64,000 nt of DNA from CAZJKE01 sp964546585 (GTDB taxonomy: Bacteria; Planctomycetota; Phycisphaerae; Phycisphaerales; SM1A02): assembly GCA_964546585.1 (NCBI GenBank), contig CAZJKE010000001.1, forward strand, positions 62,001 to 126,000, given 5' to 3'. The notes under the pieces are model-generated. The model was not told the DNA's origin. It saw only the letters and a program-made list of their open reading frames with translations, and made no database searches. The translations under genes were made by a program, and so were the position numbers. Of this stretch, positions 1-8,111 are shown piece after piece; position 1 is the first letter of the stretch; each line of letters begins with the position of its first letter.

Positions 1-1611
1 TGGAAGCCCGTTCTCATTACGGTCACGTACATCGCATGGGCTTGGCTGCTTGGAACCAAACTCGACAAGGATGCGCAGCTCTTCCGCCTGAACCCCCAGA
101 AGTGGAACGCGGTGCACATCACCTGCGCCGCCATTGCACTCGGGATCATGCTCGGGGCAGGGATCTTCTACGTCAGTTATCCGATAGGCGTTGTTGTCCT
201 GATGACGCCGATACTCATCTATTGGCGCATCCGAAACGCAGCGGTGCCGGAAGGCAAGCAGTTCAAACTTGGCGTGGGCTCGATCAAGTCAATATTGGAA
301 CAGCGGAAGATCTCTAAGGCCGGCCGAAGTGTCTCCATGCGATTCGAAAGTTCTACCGGCCCAATCCCTATTCCCGGCAAGGAGGACCCCCAACTGGGTA
401 TCTACCTCGACGCGGAAACATATCTCACAGCAGCGTTGGACGGACGGGCCTCGCGTCTTGAAATGCAACTCTCAACAAAGGGCTGCGTCGCAGCCATGTT
501 CGTCGACGGCATCGGGTCAAAACTCGATCCTATCCCAACTCAAGAAGGTGCGAAACTCTTTGCGTTCGTCAAATCGCTTGCAGGCACGGATCCCAGTGAT
601 GTCCGTCGCCGCCAAGTCGGTTCGTTCGAAATCGAGCATGGCGATCGGCATGTCGTGGCTGACTTGACAGCGTCAGGTGGGCGAAGCACCCAAGTATTGC
701 GGTTGGAATTCGATCGCCGGGAAGGTGCGCTTCGAAGCGTCGACTCGATTGGATTCATGACTAAGCAGGCTGCAGAACTGCATCGCCTTCGCAACGAAGA
801 ACTGCGTCATGGCATCGTCCTGATTGGTGGAGAGCGGCAACAAGGACTCACAACGACCGGGTATGCGCTCATTGCCAGCCATGACGCCTACCTCTGCAAC
901 ATTCGAACGCTGGAACATGAGGTCATCGCCGAAGTCGAGGGCGTCACACATCAACCTCTTGCCGACGGCGATGGCGACTACGCCACCCAACTGCAAACGA
1001 TTATTCGACGCGACCCGGAGGTTATTCTCGCGACCGATCTGGTCGACGCCGAGGCAGCGAAGATTGCGGTGAAGCCGGGCTTGGACGGACCGCTGATCTT
1101 CATCACCATTCCAGCCAAGTCAATGAATGACATGGTCTCCAACTGGGCTGGGATGATCGGTGATCCGCGGGCAGCGTTCAGCGGCCTTCGAGCGGTCATC
1201 TACCAGCGATTGGTGCGTCGCCTCTGCGAAAATTGCCGCGTTGGATACAAGCCATCGGAGGAGCTCGCCCGGCAAGGCCTGCCCATTGAAGGCGTGGACA
1301 TTCTCTTCCAAGCGGGCGGCCAGATACAGGTCAAAAACAAGGTGCAAACCTGTCCGGTCTGTCGCGGCACGGGCTACCTCGGGCAAGTCGCCGTCTTCGA
1401 AACGCTGTTCCTCGATGATGAGGGACGCAAACATCTGGTCGCCGGCGACTTGAAGGCGGCACGGTCCCATGCTCGCCGAAACAAGCACATGACTCGTCTC
1501 CAGGAAGCGGCGTGGTTCAGGGTGGCGGAGGGCCAGACCTCGCTCAAGGAATTCGGCCGGGCTGCGGCGGCGGGCAAGTCCAGGAAACCAGCATCAGCGG
1601 AGGCCAAGTAA
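1..1611 (+). CDS. GspE/PilB-like secretion ATPase, membrane-anchored and degenerate; 5' end outside window
   Basis: The frame is open from base 1, so the true start lies upstream; 536 residues are visible. The first ~75 visible residues contain hydrophobic stretches (about nt 4-60 and 118-230), so the protein is probably membrane-anchored. A GspE-type core follows. The nucleotide-binding loop reads GERQQGLT (nt 829-852), with Leu (847-849) where Walker A needs Lys. The Walker B region reads ATDLVD instead of the usual GEIRD. The two Cys pairs of the GspE zinc element are kept (CENC at 1225-1236, CPVC at 1351-1362, followed by TGY). By family it belongs to type II secretion/type IV pilus motors, but the catalytic changes suggest it binds rather than hydrolyses ATP (inference). 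The cvpA-like gene starts 8 bases after its stop, so the two are probably cotranscribed. Confidence 0.75.
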   Translation, partial: WKPVLITVTYIAWAWLLGTKLDKDAQLFRLNPQKWNAVHITCAAIALGIMLGAGIFYVSYPIGVVVLMTPILIYWRIRNAAVPEGKQFKLGVGSIKSILEQRKISKAGRSVSMRFESSTGPIPIPGKEDPQLGIYLDAETYLTAALDGRASRLEMQLSTKGCVAAMFVDGIGSKLDPIPTQEGAKLFAFVKSLAGTDPSDVRRRQVGSFEIEHGDRHVVADLTASGGRSTQVLRLEFDRREGALRSVDSIGFMTKQAAELHRLRNEELRHGIVLIGGERQQGLTTTGYALIASHDAYLCNIRTLEHEVIAEVEGVTHQPLADGDGDYATQLQTIIRRDPEVILATDLVDAEAAKIAVKPGLDGPLIFITIPAKSMNDMVSNWAGMIGDPRAAFSGLRAVIYQRLVRRLCENCRVGYKPSEELARQGLPIEGVDILFQAGGQIQVKNKVQTCPVCRGTGYLGQVAVFETLFLDDEGRKHLVAGDLKAARSHARRNKHMTRLQEAAWFRVAEGQTSLKEFGRAAAAGKSRKPASAEAK

Positions 1612-1619
1612 GGAACACC

Positions 1620-3230
1620 ATGGCACTCCTTCTCAATCTTGCAGTGATCGGCCTGGTAGCACTCATCGCCTACTGGTGGGCCAATCAAGGCCTCCTGAGC
1701 GCGCTCCTGCACATGATCTGTGTCATTGCGGCCGGCGCGATTGCGTTTGCAGTCTGGGAGCCAGCGACTATTGCCATGCTCAACGGCGGAGCGTTCGACA
1801 ACTACGCCTGGGGCGTTGTGCTGGTGGGATCGTTTGCCGTTTCGCTCTTTGTGCTGCGACTTGCCGCCGACCGACTTGCGCCAGGTGCAGCGCAACTTCC
1901 ACAGTGGGCCAATCTTGGATTCGGCGGGCTTCTTGGCGCCATTGCCGGTGTGTTGACGGTCGGGATCTGCGTCATCGGAACCGGGTTCATTCAATCCAAC
2001 TCGGAGATCATGGGCTATCGAGGCTTTGGGCGGGATGCCAACACGCAGGCGTCGATCGGCCCGGTAGGTACGCCGCTGTATCTGCCCGTTGCGACGCTGA
2101 CCGCACAGTTCTACGGGTTCCTGAGCGTCGGCAGTTTATATCCGGACATCAGCGGTGCTCCGCTTCGCGAGTACAACCCGGAAGTCGATCGCCTGGCATG
2201 TCTTGTCCGCGACTCGTTCGAAAACGGTAAGGGCCAACTCGCTCTTTCGCCTGATTCCGCAACGGTCACGAAGGTGCAGCAAGGCGATGGCATCGTGGCG
2301 GTTCAACTGAAACTTCGCGCCCAAGCCATGGACTTTGGTGGGCAACTGACGCTCTCAAGTTCGCAGGTTCGCCTCATCGGCTACCCGAAGACCGGTGAGG
2401 ATCCGGACATTTACTACCCAGTTGCATGGCAACAGGAGACCATGCAGGGGAACGGCCTGTATCGATTTGATGACATCTCCCATTACGCCAGCAGCGTCCC
2501 CGGACGCAAGGAAGCCGACATCACACTGGCATTTGAGACGCCGGACGATTTCAGGCCACGGTTTCTGCAGGTTCGTGGGACACGACTGAACACGCCCGAT
2601 GTCGAGCAAGTGGACATCCCCGCCTACCTTGTCCAGTTGGTGCGGGGCCAGAATCTCAGCCCGGAAGAGATCCTTGCTGCGCGGCCGCCAGCGGGCTACC
2701 CGCTGGACAATGTCATCGGCATCACGCCGAAGATCGGCCGGCTCAACCTGTCAGCGAACGGGCTTCCGACCAGCATGGATGTCAAGGAGAACTGGCTCAT
2801 CAGCGGGACGCTGATTGTGCCATGGCGAGGCGGCAGTGTTTCGCAGGGTCTCCGCATCAAGGGCGTGTACGCCGACCCCGACACATTCATCGTGCAGGTC
2901 GCCATCAATCGCGAAAGTCCTGCGTCGATCTTTGAACTCCTATCGGCTGTGGGTGGTGACGCGTCGATGTATCTCGTCGACACCGACGGCAACAAGTACC
3001 CGCCGATCGGCTACTGGATGGATGAAGGAACGGGCAAGGTTCGCATCGTCCTCTCCCCGGAAAGCCCAATTCGGTCCATCGGCGAACTCCCGCCATTGGC
3101 GACCAGCGGCGGCAAGAACATGTCCCTGATCTTCCAGATCACCGAGGCTGTCACGCTGCGAGAGTTTCTTCTCGGCGATGTCATCGTCGGGACCTGTGAC
3201 ATCAAGGTTGCAGGCCGGCGACGCCAGTAG
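1620..3230 (+). CDS. CvpA-family membrane protein with large C-terminal extracytoplasmic domain
   Basis: 536 residues. The N-terminal ~125 residues form four hydrophobic segments in the CvpA/colicin V production pattern, with a GG(L)LGAIAG helix typical of the family. The remaining ~400 residues are soluble, contain no motif I recognise, and probably lie outside the inner membrane. CvpA proteins usually have about 160-250 residues, so the extension is unusual. I chose the ATG at 1620 (MALLLNL) because it follows the upstream stop at once and has a purine-rich AAGGAA just before it; an in-frame start at 1512 would overlap the ATPase by 100 bases. Role unknown; CvpA proteins are linked to envelope integrity and secretion. 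Confidence 0.7.
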   Translation: MALLLNLAVIGLVALIAYWWANQGLLSALLHMICVIAAGAIAFAVWEPATIAMLNGGAFDNYAWGVVLVGSFAVSLFVLRLAADRLAPGAAQLPQWANLGFGGLLGAIAGVLTVGICVIGTGFIQSNSEIMGYRGFGRDANTQASIGPVGTPLYLPVATLTAQFYGFLSVGSLYPDISGAPLREYNPEVDRLACLVRDSFENGKGQLALSPDSATVTKVQQGDGIVAVQLKLRAQAMDFGGQLTLSSSQVRLIGYPKTGEDPDIYYPVAWQQETMQGNGLYRFDDISHYASSVPGRKEADITLAFETPDDFRPRFLQVRGTRLNTPDVEQVDIPAYLVQLVRGQNLSPEEILAARPPAGYPLDNVIGITPKIGRLNLSANGLPTSMDVKENWLISGTLIVPWRGGSVSQGLRIKGVYADPDTFIVQVAINRESPASIFELLSAVGGDASMYLVDTDGNKYPPIGYWMDEGTGKVRIVLSPESPIRSIGELPPLATSGGKNMSLIFQITEAVTLREFLLGDVIVGTCDIKVAGRRRQ

Positions 3231-3232
3231 CG

Positions 3233-4573
3233 CTACGCCAAGAGTCGCTCAACCCAGTAGATGTCGAAGTTGTGTTTCACGAAGGGTGGCTCCTGCAACA
3301 GCCGCTGGTGCAGCGGAATCGTCGTTGCCAGCGGCTCGCACTTCAACTCGGCGAGTGCAACCCGCATGCGGGCGATTGCTTCCTCGCGGTCGCTGCCGTG
3401 CACGATGAGTTTGCCGATCATTGAGTCGTAGTTGGGCGGAATGACATAACCCTCTCGCACATGCGTATCGACGCGCACGCCGGGGCCACCGGGAAGTTGC
3501 AGGGTTTCAATGCGGCCCGGTTGAGGACGGAAATCGTGTTCAGGATCTTCGGCGTTGATGCGACACTCAATGGCATGGCCGTTGAGTTGGACCTCATCCT
3601 GCGTCCATGAGAGTTCTTCGCCCGCAGCCACTCGGATGGATTCCTTGACGATGTCGACTCCGGTGATCATTTCGCTGACGGGGTGTTCAACCTGGACCCG
3701 CGTGTTGACCTCCAGCATGTAGAACTGCTGCTGCTCATCCATCAGGAATTCGACTGTCGCCGCGCCGCTGTAGCCCGCCTCCCGCACCAGCCTCGCTGCT
3801 GAGGCGCACACCTTGTCGCGGGTGGCTGGGTCGATTCCGGGCGCCGGACCTTCTTCAATCAGTTTCTGGTGTCGTCGCTGGCTTGAACAGTCTCGGTTGA
3901 AGAGGTGAATTGCGTTGGCGTGCTTGTCGCCAAGGACCTGCACCTCAACGTGCCTCGCGCTTTGCAGGAACTTCTCGACATAGACGGCCCCATTACCAAA
4001 GGCGGCCTCCGCTTCCTGTTGCGCGGCGACGATGCCGGCGCGGAGGGACTGTTCATCTTCGGCAATCCGCATTCCCCGACCGCCGCCACCGGCCGACGCC
4101 TTGACGATGACCGGGTATCCGATGGCACCCGCTACTTCCGCGGCCTCGTCGATCTCCTCGATTGCTCCCTCGGAGCCTGGGAAGATCGGCGTGCCCGCCT
4201 TCTTTGCCAAGGCCTTGCAGGTGATCTTGTCCCCCAACTTGGCCATGGCCTCAGGGCTCGGGCCGATGAATTCGATGTTGCAGTCACGGCAAACTTCGGC
4301 GAAGTGGGCGTTTTCGGCGAGAAAGCCATAGCCCGGATGAATAGCCTCGGCATGCGTCATTTCGGCTGCGGCCATGATCCGATCGATCCGCAAATATGAG
4401 TCGGCCGCGGGCCCCCTTCCGATGCACACGGTTGCATCAGCCATATCCAACCACGGCCCGTCGGCGTCCGCAGTTGAGTACACGCAGACTGCCTCCACGC
4501 CGAGGCTGTGGGCTGCCCTGATGATCCTCAGGGCGATCTCCCCACGATTCGCGATGAGTATTCGGGTGAACAT
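3233..4573 (-). CDS. accC: biotin carboxylase subunit of acetyl-CoA carboxylase
   Basis: 446 residues, full length for AccC. It carboxylates biotin on AccB with ATP and bicarbonate, the first half-reaction of malonyl-CoA synthesis in the cytoplasm. The N-terminal biotin-carboxylase domain starts ILIANRGEIALRI. The ATP-grasp glycine loop GGGGRGM is at residues 162-168. The family motifs RDCSSQRRHQKL and EVNTRVQVEHPVSE follow. The start lies 14 bases after the accB stop on the same strand, the usual accBC operon. Its 3' end faces the CvpA gene with a gap of only 2 bases. Confidence 0.96.
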   Translation of the reverse strand: MFTRILIANRGEIALRIIRAAHSLGVEAVCVYSTADADGPWLDMADATVCIGRGPAADSYLRIDRIMAAAEMTHAEAIHPGYGFLAENAHFAEVCRDCNIEFIGPSPEAMAKLGDKITCKALAKKAGTPIFPGSEGAIEEIDEAAEVAGAIGYPVIVKASAGGGGRGMRIAEDEQSLRAGIVAAQQEAEAAFGNGAVYVEKFLQSARHVEVQVLGDKHANAIHLFNRDCSSQRRHQKLIEEGPAPGIDPATRDKVCASAARLVREAGYSGAATVEFLMDEQQQFYMLEVNTRVQVEHPVSEMITGVDIVKESIRVAAGEELSWTQDEVQLNGHAIECRINAEDPEHDFRPQPGRIETLQLPGGPGVRVDTHVREGYVIPPNYDSMIGKLIVHGSDREEAIARMRVALAELKCEPLATTIPLHQRLLQEPPFVKHNFDIYWVERLLA

Positions 4574-4587
4574 CCCTCAGTGCTGCT

Positions 4588-5037
4588 CTATTCGGGCTTG
4601 ATAAGGAACAGTGGCTGGCCGAATTCGACAGCCTCGCCATTCTTGACCAGCACTTTCTGGATAGTGCCGCCGCACTCAGCCTTGATCTCATTGAAGATTT
4701 TCATGGCCTCGACGATGCATACGACCGTGCCCTCCCCAACGGAGTCGCCGACAGTCACAAACGGTGCTGCATCCGGATCGGAGGCGATGTAGAAGGTGCC
4801 GACCATGGGGCTGGTCAACTCGATGCCCTCAAGCACGGACGGCTTTTCTTCTGCGGGCGGTGGCGCGACTGTCGGAGACGGTGCCGGGGCAACTGCCGGG
4901 ACAACTGCCGTTGCCGCTCCGGAGCCGTGGTGTTTCCGCAGCGTCACCTGCTCGTCAGGGTCGCGAAGATCGATCTCGGTGAGGTCATTGTTGACCATCA
5001 ACTTGACCAGTTCCTTCAACTTGCGAATGTCAATCAT
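4588..5037 (-). CDS. accB: biotin carboxyl carrier protein of acetyl-CoA carboxylase
   Basis: 149 residues. An N-terminal helix (MIDIRKLKELVKLM) is followed by a Pro/Ala linker (about 40-65) and a C-terminal biotinyl domain. The biotin-accepting lysine is K113 in EAMK (110-113), and the family's thumb region is present (residues 77-103). The ATG at 5037 is preceded by AAGGAG (5047-5052) at a 9-base distance and by a TATACT -10 box (5076-5081). It is first in the pair with accC. Confidence 0.95.
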   Translation of the reverse strand: MIDIRKLKELVKLMVNNDLTEIDLRDPDEQVTLRKHHGSGAATAVVPAVAPAPSPTVAPPPAEEKPSVLEGIELTSPMVGTFYIASDPDAAPFVTVGDSVGEGTVVCIVEAMKIFNEIKAECGGTIQKVLVKNGEAVEFGQPLFLIKPE

Positions 5038-5046
5038 CGTCGATCA

Positions 5047-5081
5047 CTCCTTCTCGTTGCCCGAACAGGCCGCGAAGTATA
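5047..5081 (-). promoter_or_regulatory. accB -10 box and ribosome binding site
   Basis: On the minus strand, TATACT (5076-5081) lies 38 bases upstream of the accB ATG, and AAGGAG (5047-5052) lies 9 bases upstream. I see no convincing -35 hexamer at 16-18 bases. This is a leadered start with a good Shine-Dalgarno sequence, unlike several other genes in the window. Confidence 0.5.
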
Positions 5082-5116
5082 GCGATCTCACGCGATCGTG
5101 CCCCGATCCTGCATAG

Positions 5117-5159
5117 GCTGTCCGGAACCGGTCCCGGGCACTTCTTGGTGTTAGACACC
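5117..5159. repeat. small palindromic element (TGTCCGG...CCGGTCCC and GGTGTTAGACACC)
   Basis: The 113-base gap between accB and the next gene holds TGTCCGGAACCGGTCCCGGG, followed by the palindrome GGTGTTAGACACC (5147-5159), which overlaps the stop codon of the minus-strand gene. The first part matches, with 6 differences over 24 bases, the complement of the element near 39990-40014. It looks like a dispersed REP-type palindrome. Confidence 0.4.
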
Positions 5160-5555
5160 CTTTGGTTTGCCGAGAATCTCGGCGACGATGATGGAGGAAC
5201 GAAGCGAGCGGGGGGACCTCAGCATCGCACGGACATCTGCCGACTGGCGAGAGCGGCGAGACGCGGTGGCAGGCTCTGTCGTTGAATGCGACTTGCCAGA
5301 CAGATGCTCCCAGGAATGCTCCGAAACAGGCCTGTTCCGAGCCGGGGGCTCCGGGGTCGGTGGCGGCGGTGTGGGCTGCGTGCTACGCCGATTACGAAGG
5401 GCGGACGCCCGGTCTTCACCAGGAGGCACTTCCGGTGCCTCGCCAGCGTCGGGCCCCGCGGCGGCGGCCCGTTTCTCCTGCGCTTTCTGGATCATCGCAG
5501 AAACAACCGACCAGACCACGCTGACCAGCACCAGGATAAGTACACCCTTGGACAT
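5151..5555 (-). CDS. small single-span membrane protein, unknown function
   Basis: 134 residues. One N-terminal transmembrane helix (residues ~4-22, GVLILVLVSVVWSVV) is followed by a basic, proline-rich, low-complexity stretch (about 25-100) and a short conserved-looking C-terminal segment, LRSSIIVAEILGKP. That tail resembles the ends of small planctomycete membrane proteins, but I cannot name a family. TATACT ends 6 bases before the ATG (5062 region is coding; the box is 5562-5567), and there is no Shine-Dalgarno sequence. It lies 20 bases downstream of the importer ATPase gene on the same strand. Confidence 0.6.
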   Translation of the reverse strand: MSKGVLILVLVSVVWSVVSAMIQKAQEKRAAAAGPDAGEAPEVPPGEDRASALRNRRSTQPTPPPPTPEPPARNRPVSEHSWEHLSGKSHSTTEPATASRRSRQSADVRAMLRSPRSLRSSIIVAEILGKPKGV

Positions 5556-5561
5556 GCCCGC

Positions 5562-5567
5562 AGTATA
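5562..5567 (-). promoter_or_regulatory. TATACT -10 box 6 bases before a start codon
   Basis: The minus-strand TATACT is followed by GCGGGC and then the ATG at 5555. No Shine-Dalgarno sequence fits in the space. It is one of a series of near-leaderless arrangements in this window. Confidence 0.45.
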
Positions 5568-5575
5568 TGGTCGCC

Positions 5576-6337
5576 TCAGCGATCCGTTGTAGCGGGACGA
5601 ACCAAGTGACGATCGCCCCCGCCATCGACCGCCCAGTCCAGATCAATTCCGAAAATCGCCCCGATCGCCCCGGGGCTCAGCACTGCATCCGCACTCCCGG
5701 CAATAACCAATCGACCTTCGTCCAGCACCCAGACATCGGCCGCCATCTCGTTGGCGAGATCCAAGTCGTGCACTGCACAAAGCACCAGATCCCCTTCAGA
5801 AGCGCACTGCTTCAGAATGTCGACCGTCCCGCGGACATGCCGCAGGTCCAACGCAGAGGTCGGTTCATCGAGCAGAAACAGCCCTCCCGGCGATCGCTGC
5901 GCCAACGCCCTTGCAAGCGTCGACCGCTGCCGCATCCCCGCGCTCAACGCGTGCCACCGATCGCCTCTTCGATCATCCAGATCCACCGCAGCAATCGCTT
6001 CATCAATTCGGCGAGCAGATGGGCCCAGGGCATACCTGCCTTGTGTCACCACATCTTCCAGTGTCATCCCGCCAGCAACGAACGACCGTGCTGGCACCCA
6101 CGAAACCCGGGCGGCACGCACACGCGGCGGCAACTGGTCGAGCCTGCTCCCGGCGAATCGCACATCACCCGAACTCGGCCGCAGGAGGCCGGCAATCGTT
6201 CGCAGCAGCGTCGTTTTGCCCGAACCATTCGGCCCCAGCACGCAGATGATCTTGCCGCCAGCAGCATCGACGGTCACTTCCGACACTGCTCGCCGCCGCC
6301 CGAACCGGACGCTGAGATTCTCGATGATGAGACTCAA
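5576..6337 (-). CDS. ABC importer ATP-binding protein, FecE/BtuD type
   Basis: 253 residues. It powers uptake of vitamin B12 or a ferric siderophore at the cytoplasmic face of the inner membrane. Walker A GPNGSGKT is at 35-42. The signature reads LSAGMRQR, a variant of LSGGQ. Walker B is LFLLDEPTSALD, followed by the switch histidine in CAVHDLD. Its start overlaps the permease stop by 4 bases (ATGA), so ATPase and permease are translationally coupled. The substrate cannot be fixed from sequence; the binding protein next door resembles BtuF. Confidence 0.9.
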   Translation of the reverse strand: MSLIIENLSVRFGRRRAVSEVTVDAAGGKIICVLGPNGSGKTTLLRTIAGLLRPSSGDVRFAGSRLDQLPPRVRAARVSWVPARSFVAGGMTLEDVVTQGRYALGPSARRIDEAIAAVDLDDRRGDRWHALSAGMRQRSTLARALAQRSPGGLFLLDEPTSALDLRHVRGTVDILKQCASEGDLVLCAVHDLDLANEMAADVWVLDEGRLVIAGSADAVLSPGAIGAIFGIDLDWAVDGGGDRHLVRPATTDR

Positions 6338-7314
6338 CGCACGACCCTCCCTCGCAGCAACAGCACAAGAAACACAAGGCCACCAAGCAGACTTGTGAGG
6401 ATACCCACCGGCATGCGACCTGTGCCCAGATCGATCAGTTGCCTGGCGTCCTCCGCCCCCACAAGGAGCAGCGCACCAAGTGTCGCCGATACCAGCACAA
6501 GTTGGCGATGCCTGCTGGACACCAGGAGCCGCCCCGCGTGCGGCGCGATCAGTCCGACAAATGCAATTGGACCGGCCAACATGACCGCAACGGCCGCCAG
6601 CAGGCTCGAGAGCACGAAGAGCCTGCGGCGAAGGGAAGGAAGGTCAACTCCCACGCTCGCTGCTTCGTCGTCGCTCAGGCAGGCGGCATCGAGCGTCGGC
6701 CCCCAGTTCGTGAGGAGAGCAACACCTCCCAACACGATCACGCCGCTACCGACAAGCACAGGTGCCGAGGCCACTTCTGGAATGCGGCCCATGAGCCATG
6801 TTGTGAACTGTCCCCGAAGACCCATGGGCACGAGATGCTGGAACACCATGATGCCCGCACCGCACATCACCGAGATCACAACACCGACAAGCACCATGGA
6901 GATGGGATCAATGCCGCCGCGGCGACGGGAAAGCAGATAGACAACCGACAGCGCGCCGGCGGAACCCAACACCGCGCCACCGACTTCGCCCCACCACGCA
7001 TGTTCGCCCGTGACATACTGGACATACAGCGTTGCCATCATGCCGAGCCCCGCACCCGATGAAAGGCCGAGTATCCACGGTGAGACAAGCGGGTTTCGCA
7101 GCAAGACCTGCAAAGAGAGCCCCGATGCACCAAGGCCAGCGCCAATGATCACCGCCGCCACCATGGGCACGATTCGAAAGGACGCCCACGCTGCGTCCGG
7201 CCAACGAAGCGACACCCCGCCGCCCTCTCCTCGATCAATGAGAATGCGCAGAACGCACGCAGCGGCGAGCAGCAGAAGACATCCCAGCAGCACAATGATC
7301 CCTCGCCGTGTCAC
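6334..7314 (-). CDS. ABC importer permease, FecCD/BtuC family
   Basis: 326 residues, almost entirely hydrophobic, consistent with the ten-helix FecCD/BtuC fold. The family's helix motifs are visible: LRNPLVSPWILGLSSGAGLG near residue 95 and GPIAFVGLIAPHAGRLL near 245. The latter is the coupling region that contacts the ATPase. It overlaps the binding-protein gene and the ATPase gene by 4 bases on each side. It forms the membrane channel of the importer. Confidence 0.93.
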   Translation of the reverse strand: MTRRGIIVLLGCLLLLAAACVLRILIDRGEGGGVSLRWPDAAWASFRIVPMVAAVIIGAGLGASGLSLQVLLRNPLVSPWILGLSSGAGLGMMATLYVQYVTGEHAWWGEVGGAVLGSAGALSVVYLLSRRRGGIDPISMVLVGVVISVMCGAGIMVFQHLVPMGLRGQFTTWLMGRIPEVASAPVLVGSGVIVLGGVALLTNWGPTLDAACLSDDEAASVGVDLPSLRRRLFVLSSLLAAVAVMLAGPIAFVGLIAPHAGRLLVSSRHRQLVLVSATLGALLLVGAEDARQLIDLGTGRMPVGILTSLLGGLVFLVLLLRGRVVR

Positions 7315-8111
7315 GGCACCTGCGACAACGCATGGGCCAGCGCCGCCCTCACCTCTACCACGCCAGTCGAGGGCAGCATGGCATCCTCCAAGATGATCGG
7401 CACGAAGCGACTTTCTCCCTTCCGCACCGTTGGCAGCGTGCGATACATCATCTGTTCCTTCAGGCTCAGGCCCTGATCGCTCAATACAATGAGCAATTCC
7501 GCGCTTCTTCGAGCCAGATCCTCGTTTGAGAGTTGCACCCAGCCCTCCGCGTTCAGGACATTGAGTCCGCCCATTTCCCTCCAGAGATCATCAATCCAAG
7601 TGCCTCGACCGAAGGCAAGTTGCCCCTCGGTCAGGAGCATGGCTGATCGTCCGTCCGCCGACGCAAGAGGGCTTCGCAACGCCGTCCTGAACACCTCCGC
7701 ATTGGCTTCATCCGCATCAAGCACGCACGGAAGTTCCCGCAGGACTCGATCAATGTCCTCCAGGCGATCCAATGGCCAAGCCTGCAGCGTGAAGTCGCCC
7801 TCGCTCGCCATGTCAAGGAGCGGCTGCGGCGGCCAACCGGCAGTGTCCTGTACCAACACATGTGTTGGACAAAGGCGAACCAGCCGCTCATAGTCAATGC
7901 CATCGAGATCGCCGACGACAGGAATGTTCTGATCCACACTGCGACAGAACGCACTTCGGCCCACCAGATCGTCATGCAAACCCAAATCAACAAGCGTGCG
8001 GGTGATCGCCGGGCTAAGTGAAACGATGCGTTGCCCATCGCCAGGAGGTAGCACTTCGCGGTCGCCGCAGCCAGCCAGCAAGAACGTGATGCTGAGGGCA
8101 ACCCACTTCAC
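7311..8111 (-). CDS. periplasmic binding lipoprotein of the importer, BtuF/TroA type
   Basis: 266 residues from GTG at 8111, which overlaps the upstream exporter stop as GTGA. This start puts a lipoprotein signal right at the N-terminus (KWVALSITFLLAGC, lipobox LAGC), so I prefer it to the in-frame start at 8174. The domain starts RIVSLSPAITRTLVDLGLHDDLVG, and the pattern 'C-P-T-H-V-L-V-Q' before the interdomain helix is typical of BtuF-like class III binding proteins. It captures the substrate and delivers it to the BtuC-like permease encoded next. The ligand (cobalamin or siderophore) is unknown, as no riboswitch is visible upstream. Confidence 0.85.
   Translation of the reverse strand: MKWVALSITFLLAGCGDREVLPPGDGQRIVSLSPAITRTLVDLGLHDDLVGRSAFCRSVDQNIPVVGDLDGIDYERLVRLCPTHVLVQDTAGWPPQPLLDMASEGDFTLQAWPLDRLEDIDRVLRELPCVLDADEANAEVFRTALRSPLASADGRSAMLLTEGQLAFGRGTWIDDLWREMGGLNVLNAEGWVQLSNEDLARRSAELLIVLSDQGLSLKEQMMYRTLPTVRKGESRFVPIILEDAMLPSTGVVEVRAALAHALSQVP

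Noticed and set aside
5567..6940. 457-residue open frame on the plus strand
   Set aside because: It is antisense to the importer ATPase and permease genes and has low-complexity, basic composition.
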